From Bin80 sp965209015 (lineage in GTDB: Bacteria; Bacteroidota; Rhodothermia; Rhodothermales; Bin80): a DNA stretch of 64,000 nucleotides. Made by a program: the position numbers and the translations under genes. The DNA lies in assembly GCA_965209015.1 (NCBI GenBank), contig OZ242367.1, forward strand, positions 1,984,001-2,048,000, written 5' to 3'. Within the stretch, counting starts at the first letter, position 1. Each line of letters opens with the position of its first letter. Shown piece after piece: positions 8,712 to 17,938 of this stretch. The notes under the pieces were generated by a model. The model was not told the origin of the DNA. It saw only the letters and a list, made by a program, of their open reading frames with translations, and searched no databases.

Positions 8712-9815
8712 ATGATGCTCAATCAAGCTGAGCACCTTCGATATGCAAGACAAATATCACTGTCTGAAATTGGGGTTTCTGGTCAGGAAAAACTTAAAGC
8801 ATCCTCAGTTGCCATCGTAGGAACAGGAGGGCTTGGATCCCCTCTCGCCTTCTACCTCGCCGCGGCAGGAGTTGGAAACCTTGGGATCATTGACTTTGAT
8901 GTTGTCGGCGTCAGTAATCTTCATCGACAAATTCTACATTCAGATGAGTTCATTGGTAGATCCAAAGTTGAATCCGCCTTCTATGCCTTAACACGCCGGA
9001 ATCCTCACATTCAAATTACAAGTCACAATGTTCGCTTAGGACAGGATAATGCAATAGATATTCTCAAAAACTATGATCTTGTAGCCGACTGTTCGGATAA
9101 TTTTGCAACACGTTATCTTGTCAATGACGCATGCATACTACTGGGCATACCGAACGTATATGGGAGCATATACCAATTTCAGGGACAGATATCGGTTTTC
9201 GGATGTTCCGATGGTCCATGTTATCGATGCCTCCACCCCACTCCGCCTCAAACTGGCCTCATCCCCTCCTGTGCAGAAAGTGGAGTTTTGGGGGTATTGC
9301 CAGGATTGATCGGCTGCCTGCAGGCAAATGAGGTGACGAAGCTATTACTCGGCATCGGGCAACCATTGATTGGTCGGATGGCTATGATTGATGCCCTGAC
9401 CTCCGAGTGGCAAACCTTCACAATCCAAAAAGATGCAATGTGCTCAATCTGTGGAGAATCCCCTACGATTCAGAGTCTAGTGGAAACTGAGACATCTTGT
9501 GCCTCGGAGCCGAGTATCCTTATAGAGGAACTAAATCAACTTAAATGTAAAGACATTCCCTTTTTTCTTCTGGATGTTCGCCAAGAACATGAAGCTGCTG
9601 TACTTAGTATGGGAGCAGACCAGCAATTATCGGTGGATGAGCTATCTGACAGATTAACGGAACTCACTGCCGGCATGAATGATCTTGTTGTGGTTCACTG
9701 CCAAACTGGCTCTCGCTCTAAGCGTGCAGTCCAGATACTGCGGCGTGCTGGATATCATCATGCAATGAGTCTTGAGGGCGGGATAATCGCATGGGTGGAA
9801 AAATATAACCCGTAA
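8712..9815 (+). CDS. MoeB/ThiF-type adenylyltransferase fused to rhodanese
   Basis: A 367-residue E1-like enzyme. The N-terminal ThiF/MoeB domain (about 1-255) has the ATP-binding loop VGTGGLGSP, SNLHRQILH, and paired zinc cysteines (CYRCLHP and CSICG). The C-terminal rhodanese domain (about 265-367) keeps the catalytic cysteine in VHCQTGSRSKRA. This fusion (MoeZ/MOCS3-like) adenylates and thiocarboxylates small sulfur-carrier proteins for molybdopterin, thiamine, thiouridine or cysteine synthesis. No MoaD/ThiS or other cofactor gene lies nearby, so the partner is unknown. ATG 8712 and ATG 8715 are equally possible starts. Confidence 0.9.
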   Translation: MMLNQAEHLRYARQISLSEIGVSGQEKLKASSVAIVGTGGLGSPLAFYLAAAGVGNLGIIDFDVVGVSNLHRQILHSDEFIGRSKVESAFYALTRRNPHIQITSHNVRLGQDNAIDILKNYDLVADCSDNFATRYLVNDACILLGIPNVYGSIYQFQGQISVFGCSDGPCYRCLHPTPPQTGLIPSCAESGVLGVLPGLIGCLQANEVTKLLLGIGQPLIGRMAMIDALTSEWQTFTIQKDAMCSICGESPTIQSLVETETSCASEPSILIEELNQLKCKDIPFFLLDVRQEHEAAVLSMGADQQLSVDELSDRLTELTAGMNDLVVVHCQTGSRSKRAVQILRRAGYHHAMSLEGGIIAWVEKYNP

Positions 9816-9856
9816 TCACTTCAATAATCATCGCTATCGGTTAACCTGAATGAACT

Positions 9857-9878
9857 GAAATACCACTCCGGGTATTTC
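9857..9878. terminator. Hairpin between convergent genes, possible bidirectional terminator
   Basis: A perfect 8-bp stem, GAAATACC pairing with GGTATTTC around a 6-base loop, lies between the convergent MoeB-rhodanese and carbamoyltransferase genes. It lacks a strong T tract on either side, so termination is inferred from position and stem only. Confidence 0.4.
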
Positions 9879-9901
9879 GCTGACATATTGGATTTTGTAG
9901 C

Positions 9902-11641
9902 CTATTTTTTCTTTACAAGAAACGGCCCAATCACTAATACATCCATATTTGTTTTCTTGAAGCAATTAACTGCATCCTGAGGGGTACACACAATGGGTTC
10001 CCCCCTCACATTGAAACTGGTATTGATGAGAACGGGACATCCTGTCAGATCTTCAAATTCCTGTAATAATTGATAGAACAACGGATGATCTTGCCTGCGT
10101 ACAGTTTGTACGCGGGCAGAGCCATCCACATGGGTTACCGAAGCAATAGGAGATTCTATCCGCTGCTGCTGTTCTAATCCTTCGCCTGTAACCTGTGCAT
10201 CCTTAACCTGCGCTGTAAAAAGCATGTAGGGACTTTCATGGATGATATCAAACCATTCTGGACTCTTTTCTGTAAGGACCGCAGGAGCAAATGGTCGAAA
10301 ACTCTCCCGAAACTTGATTGAGCGATTGACATGTTGCTGCATGGATAGCCTCCGAGGGTCAGCAAGAATACTACGATTCCCCAATGCACGCGGACCGTAC
10401 TCCATCCGCCCCTGAAACCAGCCAACGACTTTCTGATCAGCCAGAAGCTTTGCAACTCGTATGCATAAATCTTGAGGGCCGAACTCTTCGTAACGAAGTG
10501 ATTCTCGCTCTAATGTTGCTTGGATTTCTTCCGAAGAATAGAACGGTCCCAGCATGGACCCCTGCATGGAGCCATGATTGCTCACCTCCCTAGAAGATCC
10601 CATATACTGATGCCATACCATTAGAGCTGCACCCAATGCACCTCCAGCATCCCCAGAGGCAGGCTGAATCCAAATGTTTTCAAATATTTTTGATTCTAGT
10701 AACTTACTATTGGCAACACAATTGAGTGCAACTCCTCCGGCCATACAGAGATTGGTCTCTCCCGACACTGCTGCAGTATGCTGAGCCATTCGCAAAATCA
10801 CTTCCTCCATCACAACCTGAATAGATCTTGCAAGATCTAATTCTTTTTGGGTAATCTGAGATTCGGGAATTCTGGGTGGACCATTAAATAGACGCTCAAA
10901 CGGACGAGAATACATCTTCAATCCCCAAGGAAACGCAAAATAGTGAAGATTCAACCGGTAGGATCCATCCTCTTTCAGATCAATCAATTCATCAAGAATG
11001 GTCTGCACATAGGATGGCGCTCCATACGGTGCCAGACCCATCAATTTATATTCACCCGAATTTACTCGGAAGCCACAGTATCCTGTAAGGGTGCTATACA
11101 GTAAACCTAGTGAGTGAGGAAAATGGATTTCCTGTTTCAGTAGGATCTCGGACTGCTCGCCGGTACCAGTGGATGTAGTGGCCCATTCCCCTACCCCATC
11201 GGTGGTAAGGATTGCGGCATGCTCAAAGGGAGATGGGAAAAATGCACTGGCCGCATGACTTTCATGGTGCTCACAAAACAGCAATGAACCCTCAAAGCCG
11301 ATTTCTTTTCTTAGAATTTCTGGAATCCAAAAGTTGCGCTTCAGCCATACCGGCATCGCCTTCAAAAATGATGGGATGCCGCATGGGATCGTCCCCAGAT
11401 ACGTCTCGAGGAGTCGCTCAAATTTGAGGAACGGCTTATCGTAATAAGCAACGGCGGTTAGGTCCTTGGCGGTTATTCCTGCATGATCAAGACACCAAGC
11501 AATGGCATTCACAGGAAAAGAGGCATCATGCTTGATCCGCGTAAATCGCTCCTCTTGTGCTGCCGCTTGGATCACCCCATCTATCAATAAACAGGCAGCA
11601 GCATCATGATACCAACAACTAATACCGAGAATATATGTCAC
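9902..11641 (-). CDS. NodU/CmcH-type carbamoyltransferase
   Basis: The 579-residue protein has the two-domain O-carbamoyltransferase architecture: an N-terminal ASKHA-like domain (MTYILGISCWYHDAAACLL, then EERFTR and HHESHAASAFF) and a C-terminal YrdC-like domain (GRMEYGPRALGNRSILADPR, NTSFNVRGEPIV). Family members transfer carbamoyl from carbamoyl phosphate to sugars, antibiotics or polysaccharides. The start is GTG at 11641, whose GTGA overlaps the valS stop, so the pair is translationally coupled. No biosynthetic cluster surrounds it, and a cell-surface glycan substrate is only a guess. Confidence 0.9.
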   Translation of the reverse strand: MTYILGISCWYHDAAACLLIDGVIQAAAQEERFTRIKHDASFPVNAIAWCLDHAGITAKDLTAVAYYDKPFLKFERLLETYLGTIPCGIPSFLKAMPVWLKRNFWIPEILRKEIGFEGSLLFCEHHESHAASAFFPSPFEHAAILTTDGVGEWATTSTGTGEQSEILLKQEIHFPHSLGLLYSTLTGYCGFRVNSGEYKLMGLAPYGAPSYVQTILDELIDLKEDGSYRLNLHYFAFPWGLKMYSRPFERLFNGPPRIPESQITQKELDLARSIQVVMEEVILRMAQHTAAVSGETNLCMAGGVALNCVANSKLLESKIFENIWIQPASGDAGGALGAALMVWHQYMGSSREVSNHGSMQGSMLGPFYSSEEIQATLERESLRYEEFGPQDLCIRVAKLLADQKVVGWFQGRMEYGPRALGNRSILADPRRLSMQQHVNRSIKFRESFRPFAPAVLTEKSPEWFDIIHESPYMLFTAQVKDAQVTGEGLEQQQRIESPIASVTHVDGSARVQTVRRQDHPLFYQLLQEFEDLTGCPVLINTSFNVRGEPIVCTPQDAVNCFKKTNMDVLVIGPFLVKKK

Positions 11642-14301
11642 GATTCTGCCCAGTCGGCTAAACTGGCACGTAGTTTTTCAATCTCTGCCTTGGCATCCAA
11701 TTCTTTGCGACGTTCAAGTTCGACAACTTTAGCCGGTGCGCGGGAGATAAAATTCTTGTTTTGTAATTTGTTCTGTACCCGCCGGAGAAAATCCTCTTTC
11801 TGGACTAAATCGCTGGCTAGACGCTGGCGCTCTTCTTCGGGATCAAAAAGTCCCTGTACATAAATCGTCGCAGATCCAACAACTGTGGATGCACATTGAG
11901 GTGGTTTCGGAAGTTCTATCCCCACTTGAAACTCCTCAACACGGGCAAGTGTCGTAAAATATTCTTTGTTGGAAACCATTGCTCCCACTAAATCTGACTG
12001 TTCTGGGGCTAAACTCAAGAGAACATCCACATATTTCTTGGGACTTATTCCATATCGGCTACGGAGATTTCTGATCGCAGTAACCGATTCCTGAAGGAAG
12101 GAAAATTGCTCAGCTCCAATACTGTCTCGTTCTTCTTTTGCCGTTGGCCATCGGGAAACCATACACGCCTCTCCATCCGCACGAGAGCGCAAGCGATGCC
12201 ACAGATCCTCAGTAATGAATGGCATGAATGGGTGAAGGAGTTGAATTAGCTGCTCATAGATCTCAATTGCTAACGCAATTTTCTCGTCGGACATGAGGCT
12301 CCCGGGCATTGGTTTAACCAACTCCAGATACCAATCACAATAATCACTTCGAAATGTTTTGTACAGGATATTTGCTGCTTCATTCAACCGGTAACGTACC
12401 AGCGCCTCTTCAACTGACTCAATGCACTCTGCCAGCCGCGTTAACATCCAGCGCTCGACCAGCTCAAGCTCTTCAACTGGTTTTGTGCGATGATATTCTT
12501 TTCCCGATTCAATAAAGCGCCCAAATACATTAAATGCATTCCAGATCTTGTTTGCAAAATTTCGCCCCATTTGAAAGCCCGTAGGATCTAAACGGATATC
12601 CTGCCCCTGTGCACACAAGATTGTGAGATAGAAGCGGACCGCATCTGCTCCATATTCTTCTATCAACTCCAATGGATCAATCCCATTACCGAGGCTCTTG
12701 GACATCCAGCGACCGAACTTGTCCTTGATCATCCCGGTAATGAATATATCTCTATAAGGAACTTGCCCCGTGAAATAGAGCGAAGCCATGATCATCCGTG
12801 CAATCCAGAAAAACAAAATATCGTAACCCGACACCAACACATCCGTTGGATGAAAGTAATCGAGATCTCCTTGGATCTCTGGATCTTTATCCGGCCAGCC
12901 AAGAGTAGCAAAGGGGAAAAGCCAAGAAGAGAACCAGGTGTCCAGTACATCCTCTTCCTGTACCATTCCCGACTCTGGTTGCTCAACGGAAACCACAAAT
13001 CCACGCGCTTCGTCAATCTTGCCTTCTGAATCCGTGTAGTACCAGACCGGAATGCGATGTCCCCACCATAGCTGTCGGCTAATACACCAGTCACGGATCC
13101 CCTCTAGCCATCGAAAATATTCATTTTCCCAGCGCTTAGGATAGAATTTGATGGTTCCCTCTCGTACTGCGGAAATAGCAGGCTCTGTCAATGGCTTCAT
13201 GTCTACAAACCATTGCTGTGATAAAAGAGGCTCCACGATCGCCTTAGAACGTTGAGAAACTGGTACGGTACTCTTATAGGGTTCAATCTTCTCAAGAAAC
13301 CCACCCGCTTCCAGATCCTTCACGATGAGCTCGCGAGCTTCAAACCGTTCAATCCCAGCATAGGGACCACAATTTGGACTGAGTGTCCCGTCCTCATTCA
13401 TTACCGTGATGACTTCTAGCTTATGCCGTTTCCCCACCTCGAAATCATTTTTGTCATGGCCGGGGGTAATCTTTAGCGCACCTGTCCCGAACTCTTGCTC
13501 TACATAATGGTCGGCGATAATGGGAAGCCTCCGTTGCGTCAAAGGCAACCGAACCTGCTGATTCACTAAGCTTGCATACCGTTTATCCTCTGGGTTCACG
13601 GCGACCGCTACATCACCCAACATGGTTTCAGGACGGGTTGTCGCCACCACGATATATCCAGACTTGTTTTCAAGTGGATAACGGATATGCCATAGAAACC
13701 CATCCTGCTCAACATTATCCACTTCTTCATCGGATAGTGCAGTACGGTCTACCGGACACCAATTCACAAGATAATTCCCCCGATAAATCAATCCTGCTTC
13801 ATACAGTTGAACAAAGACCGTTTGCACAGCTTTCACATACCCATCATCCATAGTAAATCGTTCTCGCTGCCAGTCGCATGAGTCTCCTAAGCGGCGTTTT
13901 TGCTGTAATATTCGATCTCCGTACTCACCTACCCATTCCCATATTTTTTCAATGAATGCATCACGCCCCAGGTCAAACCTGCTTTTGTTTTCATTCTTTT
14001 TTAAGGCACGCTCCACAACATTTTGTGTCGCAATTCCTGCATGATCTTTACCTGGCATCCATAAGGCTTCTCTGCCTTGCATCCGACGCATTCGTGTCAG
14101 GACGTCTTGGATCGTGTCCTGTAATGCGTGTCCCATGTGCAGTGCCCCTGTGACATTGGGAGGCGGCATCATGATGGTATGTGGGGGACGTCCAGTCGTA
14201 CGATCGGCTTGAAAGAATCCTTCGGACTCCCAATATTTATACCAGCGGGACTCGGTAGTGTCTGGATCATATGGTGCTGTACGCACCTCTTTCTCGTTCA
14301 T
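11638..14301 (-). CDS. valS: Valyl-tRNA synthetase
   Basis: Class I aminoacyl-tRNA synthetase of 887 residues that charges tRNA-Val. It carries the HIGH-type motif HMGH at 55-58, an inserted editing domain, the KMSKS-type motif WMSKSLGN near residue 533, an anticodon-binding domain, and the C-terminal valine-specific coiled coil (about 820-887, Glu/Arg/Lys rich). Start ATG at 14301. It follows aroC by 17 bp on the same strand and overlaps the carbamoyltransferase by 4 bp, so it lies inside a transcription unit running from plsC. Confidence 0.97.
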   Translation of the reverse strand: MNEKEVRTAPYDPDTTESRWYKYWESEGFFQADRTTGRPPHTIMMPPPNVTGALHMGHALQDTIQDVLTRMRRMQGREALWMPGKDHAGIATQNVVERALKKNENKSRFDLGRDAFIEKIWEWVGEYGDRILQQKRRLGDSCDWQRERFTMDDGYVKAVQTVFVQLYEAGLIYRGNYLVNWCPVDRTALSDEEVDNVEQDGFLWHIRYPLENKSGYIVVATTRPETMLGDVAVAVNPEDKRYASLVNQQVRLPLTQRRLPIIADHYVEQEFGTGALKITPGHDKNDFEVGKRHKLEVITVMNEDGTLSPNCGPYAGIERFEARELIVKDLEAGGFLEKIEPYKSTVPVSQRSKAIVEPLLSQQWFVDMKPLTEPAISAVREGTIKFYPKRWENEYFRWLEGIRDWCISRQLWWGHRIPVWYYTDSEGKIDEARGFVVSVEQPESGMVQEEDVLDTWFSSWLFPFATLGWPDKDPEIQGDLDYFHPTDVLVSGYDILFFWIARMIMASLYFTGQVPYRDIFITGMIKDKFGRWMSKSLGNGIDPLELIEEYGADAVRFYLTILCAQGQDIRLDPTGFQMGRNFANKIWNAFNVFGRFIESGKEYHRTKPVEELELVERWMLTRLAECIESVEEALVRYRLNEAANILYKTFRSDYCDWYLELVKPMPGSLMSDEKIALAIEIYEQLIQLLHPFMPFITEDLWHRLRSRADGEACMVSRWPTAKEERDSIGAEQFSFLQESVTAIRNLRSRYGISPKKYVDVLLSLAPEQSDLVGAMVSNKEYFTTLARVEEFQVGIELPKPPQCASTVVGSATIYVQGLFDPEEERQRLASDLVQKEDFLRRVQNKLQNKNFISRAPAKVVELERRKELDAKAEIEKLRASLADWAES

Positions 14302-14318
14302 CCACTCTACCCTTTGAT

Positions 14319-15527
14319 TTACCGAGAGAGAACCGAATGTTCTTGGGACGTAACGACATACTGCTTCTGCATCTCATTCAGGCTGTCCGCACCATACTTT
14401 TCCAAGAACGCATTCGCAATCACCCACGCAACGGTTGATTCTGCTACGGTTGAAGCAGCGGGGACACTGGTTACATCGCTGCGCTCATAGCGTGTAGGTT
14501 GGGGGGTTCCGGTATCCATGTCCACTGTTTCCAGAGGTTTGATTAGAGTGGGAATGGGCTTCATATACCCCCGCACAATGATTGGCATCCCGTTCGTCAT
14601 TCCCCCCTCTAAGCCACCTGCATGATTTGACTTTCGTTTATATCCATCTGTATGATTTAAGTATATCTCATCATGTACCTGAGAGCCTGGCTTAGCAGAA
14701 TTTGAGATACCGTCACCAATCTCAACACCTTTCTGGGCCTGAATTGATAGGATTGCCTGAGCGAGCTGTCCACTTAACCGTCGATCCCAGTGTACATAGG
14801 ATCCTAATCCCGGCGGCACTCCGGTGACGATCACCTCATACACTCCACCAAGGGAATCCCCTGATCGCTTAGCTTCCTTGATATGCTTTACGCATCTTTT
14901 GCTAAGTTCTTTGTCCAACATACGGACTTCGGTCTGATCTGCTTGTTCATTGACAGCTTCGGCCCCCTCGCTTAGGAGGGCATCTCTTAGTTCATGCCAG
15001 TCCCCCTGATTCTGCCATCCTTCTTCTCCAATTCGGAGAACATGACTCCCTACTTGGATACCAAATTGTTTTAGTAACTGTCGCGCAATTGAACAACAGG
15101 CAACACGGATGGCAGTTTCTCGTGCACTTGCACGATCAATCACAGGACGGATGTCATCAAACCCATACTTTCGGACCCCTTCAAGATCTGCGTGACCTGG
15201 ACGTGGAAGTGTGATTCGCTCAATTCCTTCTCCATTTCCAGTCACAGCCATTACCTCTGGCCACCCGCTCTTGTCACGAGTATACGCGGCATTATCAAGT
15301 CTCAGCGCGATCGGGCTAGCAATTGTTTTTGAGAAACGCACCCCCGAATAAATATGAACTTGATCCTGTTCAAACTTCGCTCTGCCACCGCGCCCGAATC
15401 CGAGCCAGCGTCTGGCCAGATGATGATTAATCATGCTGGCGTTCAGCGGTAGTCCTGCTGGCATTCCCTCAACAATTCCAATCAGCGCTTCACCATGCGA
15501 TTCGCCGGCAGTAAGGTATCGTAGCAT
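14319..15527 (-). CDS. aroC: Chorismate synthase
   Basis: 402-residue enzyme that makes chorismate from 5-enolpyruvylshikimate-3-phosphate, with reduced FMN, as the last step of the shikimate pathway. Signatures visible are MLRYLTAGESHGEAL at the start, GRGGRAKFEQD, SARETAIRVA and SNHAGGLEGGMTNG. Slightly longer than the E. coli enzyme and similar to the Gram-positive type. ATG at 15527 lies 10 bp after the htrA-like gene, indicating co-transcription. Confidence 0.97.
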   Translation of the reverse strand: MLRYLTAGESHGEALIGIVEGMPAGLPLNASMINHHLARRWLGFGRGGRAKFEQDQVHIYSGVRFSKTIASPIALRLDNAAYTRDKSGWPEVMAVTGNGEGIERITLPRPGHADLEGVRKYGFDDIRPVIDRASARETAIRVACCSIARQLLKQFGIQVGSHVLRIGEEGWQNQGDWHELRDALLSEGAEAVNEQADQTEVRMLDKELSKRCVKHIKEAKRSGDSLGGVYEVIVTGVPPGLGSYVHWDRRLSGQLAQAILSIQAQKGVEIGDGISNSAKPGSQVHDEIYLNHTDGYKRKSNHAGGLEGGMTNGMPIIVRGYMKPIPTLIKPLETVDMDTGTPQPTRYERSDVTSVPAASTVAESTVAWVIANAFLEKYGADSLNEMQKQYVVTSQEHSVLSR

Positions 15528-15537
15528 TAAAAAAGCA

Positions 15538-17061
15538 TCAGGATTCTAACATTTGGAGCGTTACCATCCTCAAATCATTCCGTCTATCACGTATGGAGAA
15601 TCTGGCAACTTCACCGGTGTTTTCCAACTCTTCAACTGCTTCAACGACTGAATCAATGGTCCGTCCATTAATTCGCTCAATCAGTACACCCTCTTGGAAA
15701 TATTCGATATTTTCCTCGCGTACGACACGTTGAATAATTATACCTTTCAGTTCTCCAAATTGTGCCTCATCTTCTTCGGTTTTATCTCTTAAGACAATGC
15801 CCCACTGGTCCAAATAGCGTGCAGCGAGCACCTCTCGCTGAGGACGGTACCCCATGTCAATTAACCAAGATGCGACGCCTGGATGATCACTGCCCAAGAG
15901 CGTTAGTTGCAGACTATCAATCTGCCCCTCCCTCCAATAGGTAATCCCTAAGGAAGAGTATGGATTCTTCAGTAGAATTAAACTTTGTAATTGATTAGAC
16001 TTATCCACGGGCCGTCCATCCACCTCAATAATCACATCCCCAGGACGTAATCCAGCATTATCTGCGGCGCCTCCATCGTAAACCTGATCCAGAAATACAC
16101 CTTGAACATTACTCATTCCTAAGGCACGGGCTAACTTAGCATTGATATCTGCGGGAGTTACCCCCATATAACTGCGACGAAATTCTCCGAATTCGATCAA
16201 GTCACTTGCAACTCGAATAACCAAGTTCGCAGGAATGGCAAACCCATACCCCTCATAAAATCCGCTATTGGTAACTATTGCAGTATTGATCCCGATGAGT
16301 TCTCCATGAATATTGACAAGGGCTCCACCCGAATTCCCTGGGTTGATCGCTGCGTCTGTCTGGATAAAATTCTCTACTCCAAAATCAGATTCAATGATGT
16401 TCATGGAGCGTCCGATGGCACTGACAATCCCAGCGGTGACTGTCGAATTAAGTTGTAGAGGATTTCCAACTGCCAGAACCCAATCACCCAACTGCAATGT
16501 TTCTGTATCTCCGATAATAATAGGTTGCACAGTCTCTCCTGGACTTAGAACAATCTGAATGACTGCAAGATCGGTTGAACGGTCTATGCCAACCGTGTAG
16601 GCTTCATATTCGCGACGATCCGCAAACAGGACATCAACCTTTGAAGCATTCTCGATTAGATGGTAATTCGTGACGATATGCCCCTGTGGAGTAATAATGA
16701 CCCCACTTCCCTCACTCTCACGAGCTTCGTCAGAATCTGAAGAGGACCAAAGGTAGGAATGCCAGCCAGATTCAATACTTACAGAAACCACGGAGTTTAC
16801 TGTATTTCGGGCAACCTCCCGAAATGCTTTGACCGAACCAATAGAGGATGCAGATTCGATTTCTGAAAAATTTGGGTCATCATCTGCCCGTTCAATGAGG
16901 CGGATTTCTGCTAATTGAGAGGTTTGTGGGACAGAATACAGGACAAGCATCGCCAATATCCCGGCAAGAAGCCCCACGCTGATCAAACCAATTCCGACCA
17001 GAATTTGGGAGGGGGTAAGCCGCAGAGGAAATTGTCTACCGTAAGTTTTGGGATGATCCAT
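15538..17061 (-). CDS. HtrA/DegP-like membrane-anchored serine protease with two PDZ domains
   Basis: About 507 residues from ATG 17061; an upstream TTG at 17076 would overlap plsC. Counting from that TTG, a single membrane segment (about 25-48) anchors a trypsin-like domain with the triad H139 (TNYHLIEN), D169 (DRSTDLAV) and S249 (NPGNSGGALV). A clear PDZ domain (about 298-365, GLRPGDVIIEVDGRPV) follows, then a second divergent PDZ-like region to the end. HtrA proteases degrade misfolded envelope proteins or cleave regulators. Sits between plsC (8 bp upstream) and aroC (10 bp downstream) in one operon. Confidence 0.92.
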   Translation of the reverse strand: MDHPKTYGRQFPLRLTPSQILVGIGLISVGLLAGILAMLVLYSVPQTSQLAEIRLIERADDDPNFSEIESASSIGSVKAFREVARNTVNSVVSVSIESGWHSYLWSSSDSDEARESEGSGVIITPQGHIVTNYHLIENASKVDVLFADRREYEAYTVGIDRSTDLAVIQIVLSPGETVQPIIIGDTETLQLGDWVLAVGNPLQLNSTVTAGIVSAIGRSMNIIESDFGVENFIQTDAAINPGNSGGALVNIHGELIGINTAIVTNSGFYEGYGFAIPANLVIRVASDLIEFGEFRRSYMGVTPADINAKLARALGMSNVQGVFLDQVYDGGAADNAGLRPGDVIIEVDGRPVDKSNQLQSLILLKNPYSSLGITYWREGQIDSLQLTLLGSDHPGVASWLIDMGYRPQREVLAARYLDQWGIVLRDKTEEDEAQFGELKGIIIQRVVREENIEYFQEGVLIERINGRTIDSVVEAVEELENTGEVARFSIRDRRNDLRMVTLQMLES

Positions 17062-17068
17062 ACCAACG

Positions 17069-17854
17069 CTACTCAATGGATGGGGGAATTGTTTCGGTAA
17101 GAGCTAAAATAGACTCTCGTGCTATATGTGACATCTCTCTTCGATCCATTCCCTTAGTGTACAGAATCGGACCCACTCTAAGTTCAATATCCAGTCTTTG
17201 AAAACCTGCAAGATGATAGGCACGATCAAGAAAGGAACTGCGCCCCAAGCGCACGGCTTGGGCAATTGTAGTACGCCCCTCATTACCTTGAACTGAACGC
17301 CCATTCACCCGGGTAACATCCATGAAAATTGGTTGTAGTCTTCCGTGGTCCCAATCTCTAATACTTTCAAAAGCCCCTGTTTTGAATGGTAGTAGTGTCT
17401 TTCCGTCACCCGTCGTTCCCTCTGGAAAAACCAATACGGATCCCTGTTGGTTTAATCTTTGCCTGACACTGGAAGCAAAAGTCTTCGCCTCTCCTCGTCG
17501 ACTTCGATCCACCAAAAGTATTGCATAGGATTTACAAATCCATCCAATGATGGGCCATTGACCAATTTCAGCTTTACCCGCAAAACACACATCCAGTTGC
17601 GATGCCAGAATGATTGGATCAATCACTGTAAGATGATTACTTACTCTCAAGGTGCCAGGAGATACTTTTGTGTCTTCGGATATTTTCACATGTATATTGA
17701 AGATACGACAGAAGTTTCGTGCTGCCTTGCCCTGACGCATCATTCGGTAGGCCAAGCGTTCGGAATCAGGGCGCAGGCGCACTCCAATACTGGTATGAAT
17801 GCAGCCAATGATTGTCACAACTAAGGAGCATATTAAGCGTATCCACACGCGCAT
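17069..17854 (-). CDS. plsC: 1-acyl-sn-glycerol-3-phosphate acyltransferase (PlsC family)
   Basis: A 261-residue membrane-associated acyltransferase that acylates lysophosphatidic acid to phosphatidic acid. It has an N-terminal hydrophobic helix, the catalytic HX4D motif within SNHLTVIDPI, and the acceptor-binding FPEGTTGDG motif. ATG at 17854 opens the tight minus-strand series plsC-htrA-aroC-valS-carbamoyltransferase, so the promoter is probably in the roughly 85-bp gap shared with the divergent glycosyltransferase. PlsC families are broad; a specialised lipid substrate is possible. Confidence 0.88.
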   Translation of the reverse strand: MRVWIRLICSLVVTIIGCIHTSIGVRLRPDSERLAYRMMRQGKAARNFCRIFNIHVKISEDTKVSPGTLRVSNHLTVIDPIILASQLDVCFAGKAEIGQWPIIGWICKSYAILLVDRSRRGEAKTFASSVRQRLNQQGSVLVFPEGTTGDGKTLLPFKTGAFESIRDWDHGRLQPIFMDVTRVNGRSVQGNEGRTTIAQAVRLGRSSFLDRAYHLAGFQRLDIELRVGPILYTKGMDRREMSHIARESILALTETIPPSIE

Positions 17855-17938
17855 TTCTGTACTTCTACTCTTGAAAATTAAGTTTCATAAACTGAGACCA
17901 CTATGCCGACCATTTTACTCTTCAATCAATCGGGATAA

